Source of the DNA: Aigarchaeota archaeon
Lineage (GTDB): Archaea; Thermoproteota; Nitrososphaeria_A; Caldarchaeales; Wolframiiraptoraceae
DNA: 9,652 bases
NCBI GenBank assembly: GCA_025059415.1
Contig: JANXDQ010000037.1
Coordinates: forward strand, 1-9,652
Direction of reading: 5' to 3'
Part shown: in pieces, positions 5,467 to 9,652 of the stretch
Layout of the letters: each line of letters starts with the position of its first letter
Position numbering within the stretch: the stretch's first letter is position 1
Made by a program: the position numbers and the translations under genes
The notes under the pieces: model-generated
Databases searched by the model: none
What the model was told of the DNA's origin: nothing
Seen by the model: the letters and a program-made list of their open reading frames with translations, nothing else

Positions 5467-6149
5467 GGGTCCAAGAGATAGATGAATAAATCCTCAGGGT
5501 TATAGGCGATGGAGATAGCCCCGATCTCCACTCCCCGATCCCTGGCCTCTAAAAGCATCCTGTAGAGCTCCTGGTCTGCCCCGATATTCGGCTTGAATGC
5601 CGAGACGTTTGGGAGGGCTGCTATGAACAAGATGGCTCCCCGATGACCGGCATCAGATGCCCTTATTAGATCCCTCAGCTGCTTCCTGGCCCTCGTCGAT
5701 GGACAATCGGGATAAGAGGCGTAGCCATCGATCCTCAAGACCGCGCTCTTCACCTCCAAGACCAGGTCTCCTCCAGGGCATTTCAGGAGGTAATCGAGAA
5801 CTGATTCGCCAACCCGGACATTTCTCCGAGAGATCTTACAGTCCCTGAATGGCGGTATGAGGTTTATCGCCCTCTCAAAGGACTTGAGCTGGAGCTGGGT
5901 GTCCAAAATGGCCCCGAGCCCGTCATCACGGATGGAGAACAGCCTATACCTCAGCTTCCTGGAATTTTCGGCGCAGAACCCCTCCCTTCCCTTCACCAAG
6001 TATCCCGCGAGACGCCCTGTGTTACATAGATAGACCCTGGAGACACGGTCTCCCATTTCAACTTCCACGACGAAGCGATTTATCCTTCTAAGCACCGTAC
6101 ACACGACCACCGGTTTAATCTCGAGTAGCTTGGGAGTTGTTGAGGTCAT
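5445..6149 (-). CDS. sfsA: SfsA family protein
   Basis: SfsA homologues have an OB-like N-terminal domain and a PD-(D/E)xK nuclease-type C-terminal domain. The E. coli protein was named for sugar fermentation stimulation and has been described as DNA-binding, but the true activity remains uncertain. Signatures here are R-x-N-R-F-V-V-E-V (22-30), NTGRL (43-47), VRVGESVLDYLL (111-122, D119), LVLEVKSAVL (129-138, giving E132-x-K134), YPDCPSTRARKQLRDL (146-161) and FKPNIGADQELYRML (185-199). The D...ExK residues of the nuclease fold are intact. At 234 aa it has normal length. ATG 6149 lies nine bases after the FprA stop with no obvious ribosome-binding site, so it probably shares the FprA transcript; a later in-frame GTG near residue 14 is an alternative. 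Its end overlaps the start of Rnp1. Confidence 0.92.
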   Translation of the reverse strand: MTSTTPKLLEIKPVVVCTVLRRINRFVVEVEMGDRVSRVYLCNTGRLAGYLVKGREGFCAENSRKLRYRLFSIRDDGLGAILDTQLQLKSFERAINLIPPFRDCKISRRNVRVGESVLDYLLKCPGGDLVLEVKSAVLRIDGYASYPDCPSTRARKQLRDLIRASDAGHRGAILFIAALPNVSAFKPNIGADQELYRMLLEARDRGVEIGAISIAYNPEDLFIYLLDPWLRVEL

Positions 6150-6158
6150 CTAGCGGGG

Positions 6159-7367
6159 TTAAACATAGGAAACGAGCTTGCGTGTTGATTCGATAATCCT
6201 CTTCTCCGAGTCCTCATCAGGTCTTCCATGAAATTCCACGACGTCCACTACTGGAAACTTGGCGATCTCAAAACGTTCGGCCAGCCTCTTCCCCGCGACC
6301 CCCGCCCACCCATATGAGCTCAAAATTAAGATTGGCTTGTTTCCCGGAATCTTTCTAGAAATCATGTCGGTGATATAGGATATTAATGGAAATACGTCGC
6401 TCTCATAGGTCGGTGTGATTATGACCATAGACTCGGCGTCGGCGGCGTCGCCCATCAATCCGCTTATCGGGGGGCGCTCCGAGTCCGTGAAACCGTAAAC
6501 TATCGGCTTCTTCCGATTTCTCTCAAGCTCCCTAATGACTATTCCAGCGGCCGCATCGCATGCTCCATACATCGAGGCGTATATCACTAGGACCTTTCCC
6601 TTCTCTGGGACGCCTTCCGCCACTTTGAGGTAGAAATCTATGACGGCCTTGGGGTCATTTTTCCAGACCAGCCCATGGGCTGGGGCGATCATCTTTACAT
6701 CAAGATTTCGTTCCATGAGCTTATTGATGTTCTTTGTGATGTATTGCCTGTAATTACCTATTACCGTGGAGATGTATTCCTTAACGAACGTGAGATATCC
6801 GGGGACGATTCTATCCTCATCGAAGATCGCTGATGGAATCGAGAAGCCCCCAAAAGCGTCTCCCGAGAAGAGTACTCCCCGATCTCCGAGATAGGTCATA
6901 ATTGTCTCGGGCCAATGGAGCCACGGCGTGTGGATGAATTCTAAGGTGAGGCCTCCAAGTGAAAGCCGTTCACCATCTCTCACGGCCCTAAACTTTCCAT
7001 TAACGCCATAAAATGACCTCACCATGTTCTTGGATAGCTGGTGTCCCAGGACTTCGGCCCTAAATCCGTTCTCCTCCAAAACCTTTCTCAGAGAGCCGCT
7101 GTGATCCGGCTCCATGTGGTGCAATATGATGTGCGTTACGTCCCTTACATCTACCAGCTCCCTCAGGTTCTCCAGGAACTCGTCGGCATACGTCTTCTTC
7201 CAAGTATCAAGTAGGACCACAGCATCATCGCTCATTAGGAGATACGAGTTATAGGTTATCCCCTTATTCCCGATTTCCCATAATGCCTCAAAGTAACGTG
7301 TTTCCTCGTCGTCAACTCTGAGGAGGTATACGTCCCCCAATATCTGCGCTAGGTGTGTTTTGGGCAC
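6159..7367 (-). CDS. fprA: Flavodiiron protein (FprA-type O2/NO reductase)
   Basis: This is a cytoplasmic enzyme reducing O2 to water (F420H2 oxidase in methanogens) or NO to N2O, using a diiron site and FMN. The N-terminal metallo-beta-lactamase domain has every iron ligand: H84-x-E86-x-D88-H89, H151 in TPWLHWPE, D170 in FSGDAFG and H231 in APAHGLVW. The flavodoxin domain spans about 258-402, with phosphate loop YASMYGACDAA and ITPTYESDVFP. The loop has A-C-D where N/S-T-E is common, a mild variation. GTG 7367 gives 402 aa, the family length, with GGTGG (7376-7372) just upstream. A frame from 7475 would add 36 residues unlike the family and overlap the peroxiredoxin gene. No C-terminal rubredoxin or flavin reductase domain is present, so a separate electron donor is needed. 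SfsA and Rnp1 follow closely. Confidence 0.94.
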   Translation of the reverse strand: MPKTHLAQILGDVYLLRVDDEETRYFEALWEIGNKGITYNSYLLMSDDAVVLLDTWKKTYADEFLENLRELVDVRDVTHIILHHMEPDHSGSLRKVLEENGFRAEVLGHQLSKNMVRSFYGVNGKFRAVRDGERLSLGGLTLEFIHTPWLHWPETIMTYLGDRGVLFSGDAFGGFSIPSAIFDEDRIVPGYLTFVKEYISTVIGNYRQYITKNINKLMERNLDVKMIAPAHGLVWKNDPKAVIDFYLKVAEGVPEKGKVLVIYASMYGACDAAAGIVIRELERNRKKPIVYGFTDSERPPISGLMGDAADAESMVIITPTYESDVFPLISYITDMISRKIPGNKPILILSSYGWAGVAGKRLAERFEIAKFPVVDVVEFHGRPDEDSEKRIIESTRKLVSYV

Positions 7368-7400
7368 GTTTCCACCATCCAAAAAATGAGAAGGTTTCGA

Positions 7401-7414
7401 TTTAATTTTTTCAG
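7401..7414 (-). promoter_or_regulatory. Likely promoter of fprA-sfsA-rnp1
   Basis: On the minus strand the sequence reads CTGAAAAAATTAAA, an A-rich BRE/TATA-like element about 38 bases upstream of the FprA GTG. The predicted leader of about 12 bases contains GGTGG. It sits in the 83-bp gap after the peroxiredoxin stop, so FprA could be transcribed independently of or together with the peroxiredoxin. Confidence 0.45.
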
Positions 7415-7450
7415 GGCCGAGGGATAATATCGAAACTTGTCTCCACGCAG

Positions 7451-8113
7451 CTAGGGTTTTTTGTAGCAGAACCACCAGTCATAGCATTCGATTTCCCCGG
7501 CCTTTGCCTTCTCCAACCGTTCCCTCGCAGTCTTCTCATCTCTTGCCGGAGGAATTATCACCTTATCGCCTATGAGCTCGTTATTTGGCCAATTGGCGGG
7601 GACCGCGACCTTCTTCTCATCGGATAATTGTAGGGCTTTGACTAGCCTCAGAATTTCATCCATGTTCCTCCCGACTTCCTGCGGGTAATAGAGAATCGCC
7701 CTAATGATGCCCTGTAGATCGATTATAAAAACTGCTCTAACGGTGTTCGTCCCCTTGCCCGGGTGGATCATGCCGAGCATGCAGGCTATCTTACCCTGGT
7801 CGTCGGCTATTACCGGGAACTTTATCTCTATGCCGAGCTTCTCCCTTATCCACTCAACCCACTTGATGTGGCTGAATACCTGGTCTATGCTCAGGCCTAC
7901 GAGCTCGCAATTCAATTTCTTAAACTCCTCATATCTCTTCTGGAAAGCCGCGAACTCCGTTGTGCAGACGGGCGTGAAGTCGGCCGGATGCGAAAACAAT
8001 ACGACCCATTTACCCCTGTAATCTTCTGGAAACTTTATGGGGCCATGCGTTGTCTGGGCCTCAAAGCTTGGAACCCTCTCACCCAAGAGCGGTAACCTGG
8101 CGGCCTGTTCCAT
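7451..8113 (-). CDS. Peroxiredoxin, archaeal Prx6/AhpC-type with three key cysteines
   Basis: This thiol peroxidase reduces H2O2 and alkyl hydroperoxides. The active site is PADFTPVCTTE with peroxidatic C50, T47 and P43; the supporting arginine lies in NTVRAVFII. Near the C-terminus, CYDWWFC supplies C210 and C216, the arrangement of the Aeropyrum pernix enzyme (C50, C207, C213), which uses them for disulfide exchange. Length is 220 aa. The start is ATG 8113, with AGGAGGTG (8127-8120) six bases upstream, the best ribosome-binding site in the window; a TTG at 8137 would put that site inside the gene. It diverges from the Lrp gene across 55 bp and is followed by FprA on the same strand. Expression is probably strong and regulated from the shared region. 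This family usually forms decameric rings in the cytoplasm. Confidence 0.96.
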   Translation of the reverse strand: MEQAARLPLLGERVPSFEAQTTHGPIKFPEDYRGKWVVLFSHPADFTPVCTTEFAAFQKRYEEFKKLNCELVGLSIDQVFSHIKWVEWIREKLGIEIKFPVIADDQGKIACMLGMIHPGKGTNTVRAVFIIDLQGIIRAILYYPQEVGRNMDEILRLVKALQLSDEKKVAVPANWPNNELIGDKVIIPPARDEKTARERLEKAKAGEIECYDWWFCYKKP

Positions 8114-8168
8114 AACCCGCACCTCCTGGATCCGCAAATCATATATTTTGGGACTATTTTATAAATTT
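8114..8168. promoter_or_regulatory. Divergent promoter region of peroxiredoxin and Lrp regulator
   Basis: For the Lrp gene (+), CATATATTTT (8140-8149) is a TATA box centred about 24 bases before ATG 8169, so the transcript is probably leaderless. For the peroxiredoxin (-), TTTATAAAAT (minus strand, 8165-8156) would start transcription near 8134, leaving a ~20-base leader with AGGAGGTG. The two boxes lie within 26 bp of each other. ATAAATTTAT (8161-8170) is a perfect 10-bp palindrome that overlaps the peroxiredoxin box and the Lrp ATG. AAATCATATATTT (8136-8148) is an imperfect palindrome over the Lrp TATA box. A dimeric regulator could bind either. Confidence 0.6.
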
Positions 8169-8591
8169 ATGGTTCGAATTTCGGATATAAAGCTGATCAA
8201 GCTGCTCATGGAGAACTCCCGAATATCTTACGTTGAGTTGGCGAGGGCTCTCGGCGTCACGGAAGCGGCCGTAAGGAAGAAGATTAAGAAACTCGAGAAA
8301 TTGGGCGTCGTAAGGAAATATTCGATCGAAGTTGATCCGAGGAAGCTCGGCTACGAGGTCGTGGCCTTCATAGGGCTGGACGCGGCTCCGGAGCACTATA
8401 TCAGGGTAATGGAGGGGCTCAGGGAACGGGAGGAGGTGGTCAGCTTGTATTCGACAAGTGGCGACCACATGTTGATCGCGGAATGTTGGTTCAGAAATTC
8501 AAGTGAATTATCAGGGTTCGTTGATGAGCTCGGAAAGATGGAGGGCGTTTCCAGGGTTTGTCCGGCGATAGTCGTCGAGAAGGTTAAGTGA
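8169..8591 (+). CDS. Lrp/AsnC-family transcriptional regulator
   Basis: The 140-aa protein has an N-terminal helix-turn-helix (about residues 20-42, VELARALGVTEAAVRKKIKK) and a C-terminal RAM ligand/oligomer domain (about 62-140) with the conserved G-x-x-D segment STSGDHMLIAE (95-105). It binds DNA as dimers or octamers and typically controls its own gene. The ATG at 8169 lies about 24 bases from a TATA box and fits a leaderless message. C106 and C131 lie in the RAM domain and could respond to thiol oxidation, but nothing shows this. The adjacent divergent peroxiredoxin is the obvious target. Known archaeal Lrp proteins such as Ptr2 of Methanocaldococcus activate redox-protein genes by recruiting TBP. 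Its end is 4 bp from the convergent uL29 stop. Confidence 0.94.
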   Translation: MVRISDIKLIKLLMENSRISYVELARALGVTEAAVRKKIKKLEKLGVVRKYSIEVDPRKLGYEVVAFIGLDAAPEHYIRVMEGLREREEVVSLYSTSGDHMLIAECWFRNSSELSGFVDELGKMEGVSRVCPAIVVEKVK

Positions 8592-8595
8592 TTTC

Positions 8596-8787
8596 CTAGA
8601 GCTTTATCCCCCGCCCCCTGAGTATCGTCAAGATCCTGGCTATCCTCCTCCTGATGTTCCTGATCTGGGCGGTTTTCTCGAGGCCGCCTCCGGCCGTTGT
8701 CCTACTCCTGAGGAGCGCCAATTCGGCCCTGAGTCTGTCCAGCTCCGACATTAACTCCTCCGTGGACTTGCCTCTAAGATCCCTCAC
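8596..8787 (-). CDS. rpl29: 50S ribosomal protein uL29
   Basis: uL29 is a small two-helix protein near the peptide exit tunnel that helps form the docking site for SRP. The pattern LRGKSTEELMSELDRLRAEL followed by RNIRRRIARILTIL is typical. GTG 8787-8785 gives 63 aa aligned with family starts (M-R-D-L-R) and lies after GGTGGGGG; upstream in-frame GTGs (8796, 8799) or TTG 8823 would extend it into uS3 without family support. It overlaps the end of uS3 by 14 bases, suggesting coupled translation. On its 3' side the ribosomal run is cut by the convergent Lrp gene, so the usual next genes (SUI1, Rnp1) are not contiguous. Confidence 0.93.
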   Translation of the reverse strand: MRDLRGKSTEELMSELDRLRAELALLRSRTTAGGGLEKTAQIRNIRRRIARILTILRGRGIKL

Positions 8788-9436
8788 TTCCCCCACCACT
8801 TTCAGATCCCTCCACGGCCTCAAGCTTTTCGGGCAAATTCTCAGGGAGCTTTATCTTAACCTCCTCGGGTGTGGGCGCATCCCGTGGATAGATTTTCACT
8901 TTTACGCCAAAAATCCCGCTCTTAAGGAGCACTGTCGCCCTCCCAACCTTGACATATTTCATGGCATAGTCTCCCGACTTGGGCATTATTCCCGCGGAGA
9001 ATTTCTCGGTTCTATGCCGAGCGGAGGTGAGCTTCCCACTTATCTCTATCTCAACGCCCCTAGCACCCGCATCCATTATCCTCTTCAGGGCCCAGAAAGC
9101 GACTCTCCTATGCCTTACCCCGCGTTGGAGAGCCTGGGCGATTCTCTGCGCCATTACGTGGGGATTTAATTCCGGGATCTCTATCTCCGCCACGGTAACA
9201 TTTGGGTTCTCGACCCCGAACCTCTTCTCAAGTTCTTCTGTGATCTCCTTTATGGTCTTCCCCCTGGGCCCTATGACCCTGCCGGGCCTCATGGCGTAGA
9301 TGGTTACGCGCGTCCCCATCGGCGTGAAGAATATGTCTACTCCCCCAAATCCCGCGTCCTTAAGCTTCTCGGTCAAATACTCGTATATCTCAGCCCTCTT
9401 GAGCTTCGTCCCGAGTATGTTCTTGATTGAGGACAT
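8774..9436 (-). CDS. rps3: 30S ribosomal protein uS3
   Basis: uS3 forms part of the mRNA entry channel of the 30S subunit. The type 2 KH domain carries GRVIGPRGKTIKEITEELEK (GxxG at 56-59), and the C-terminal domain contains EISGKLTSARHRTEKFSAG and MPKSGDYAMKYVKVGRA. The end is a flexible acidic/glycine-serine tail. At 220 aa it has archaeal length. The ATG at 9436 abuts the uL22 TAA with no gap, and GGTGAGG inside the uL22 end serves as ribosome-binding site. Confidence 0.98.
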   Translation of the reverse strand: MSSIKNILGTKLKRAEIYEYLTEKLKDAGFGGVDIFFTPMGTRVTIYAMRPGRVIGPRGKTIKEITEELEKRFGVENPNVTVAEIEIPELNPHVMAQRIAQALQRGVRHRRVAFWALKRIMDAGARGVEIEISGKLTSARHRTEKFSAGIMPKSGDYAMKYVKVGRATVLLKSGIFGVKVKIYPRDAPTPEEVKIKLPENLPEKLEAVEGSESGGGSEGS

Positions 9437-9652
9437 TTAGCCCCTCACCCCTCCCACCACCTCGATGTGAACAAGCTGCTTCTCATACGGTGTGGCCCTT
9501 CCAAACGCCCTCTCGATGAATTTCCTAATCCTCCTCGCCTTATGAGCAGCTGCGTGGATTATCACGACGTCGTCGGGGTCGAGGCCCTTGAAGTCGGCAT
9601 TTGCCTCAAGGCTATCCAGCAACTTCAACATGTATTTCGCGACCTTGACTGG
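9437..9652 (-). CDS. rpl22: 50S ribosomal protein uL22 (N-terminus beyond the window)
   Basis: uL22 lines the peptide exit tunnel with an extended beta-hairpin. The visible 71 residues (starting P-V-K-V-A-K-Y at the window edge) include LLDSLEANADFKGLD, IIHAAAHKARRIRKFIERAF, then GRATPYEKQLVHIEVV, all diagnostic. The frame is open through the right edge; the internal ATG at 9631 is not the start, since homologues have about 80 more residues before it. It is first in the visible uL22-uS3-uL29 transcript. Confidence 0.97.
   Translation of the reverse strand, partial: PVKVAKYMLKLLDSLEANADFKGLDPDDVVIIHAAAHKARRIRKFIERAFGRATPYEKQLVHIEVVGGVRG

Noticed and set aside
7368..7475. Upstream extension of FprA overlapping the peroxiredoxin gene
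   Set aside because: The 36 extra residues do not resemble FprA proteins, the promoter-like element lies within them, and the GTG at 7367 has GGTGG and gives family length.
8169..8182. GGTTCGAAT-like T-loop sequence suggesting a tRNA gene
   Set aside because: GGTTCGAATTT occurs at the Lrp start, but no acceptor stem, D-loop or anticodon stem can be built around it on either strand; it encodes V-R-I-S of the regulator.
1..9652. CRISPR array, insertion sequence or terminal repeats
   Set aside because: No regularly spaced direct repeats, transposase fragments or flanking inverted repeats with target duplication were seen; short repeats at 2793-2852 are too small and irregular.

Overview
The window comes from an archaeon, most likely a (hyper)thermophilic member of the TACK group (Crenarchaeota, Korarchaeota or relatives). 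The reasons are: archaeal-type ribosomal proteins uL22, uS3, uL29, uS17 and uL14; eS25, which is limited to eukaryotes and some archaea; the archaeal RNase P protein Rnp1 (Rpp29); the archaeal wyosine enzyme Taw2; TATA/BRE-like promoters; and frequent TTG/GTG starts. I cannot name a genus from sequence alone.

Layout. At 1-75 (+) is the tail of an unidentified protein, which converges on eS25 (87-434, -). Taw2 (530-1360, +) diverges from eS25. Next come two redox-type genes on the + strand, a ferritin-like protein (about 1563-2015) and an FMN reductase-type flavoprotein (2142-2717). The stretch 2718-3339 is largely non-coding, rich in short inverted repeats, and holds one likely small two-helix membrane protein (3156-3332). 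A decayed zinc-metallopeptidase gene of the YgjP/DUF45 type (about 3340-3606) runs into the 3' end of uL14.

From there to the right edge is a scattered archaeal S10-type ribosomal cluster on the - strand: uL22-uS3-uL29 (9652-8596), then Rnp1 (5466-5113), then uS17-uL14 (4400-3596). The relative order and strand are those of the usual archaeal cluster (uL22, uS3, uL29, [SUI1], Rnp1, uS17, uL14), but unrelated genes lie at three joints. Between uL29 and Rnp1 are an Lrp/AsnC regulator (8169-8591, +), a 1-Cys-type peroxiredoxin diverging from it (8113-7451, -), a flavodiiron protein FprA (7367-6159, -) and SfsA (6149-5445, -). Between Rnp1 and uS17 is a cysteine-rich DUF2703 protein (4628-5050, +). 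After uL14 there is no uL24; the metallopeptidase pseudogene lies there instead.

How the genes fit together. The peroxiredoxin reduces peroxides, FprA reduces O2 (or NO) to water, the ferritin-like protein may handle iron or peroxide, and the FMN reductase-like protein may move electrons between NAD(P)H and flavins. Together they look like an oxygen-defence set of an anaerobe or microaerophile. The Lrp regulator and peroxiredoxin share a 55-bp divergent promoter region with an AT-rich palindrome, suggesting local control. FprA, SfsA and Rnp1 appear to form one transcript, so an RNase P subunit seems to have come under the control of an oxygen-defence promoter. These functional links are inferences from gene order and promoter-like sequences.
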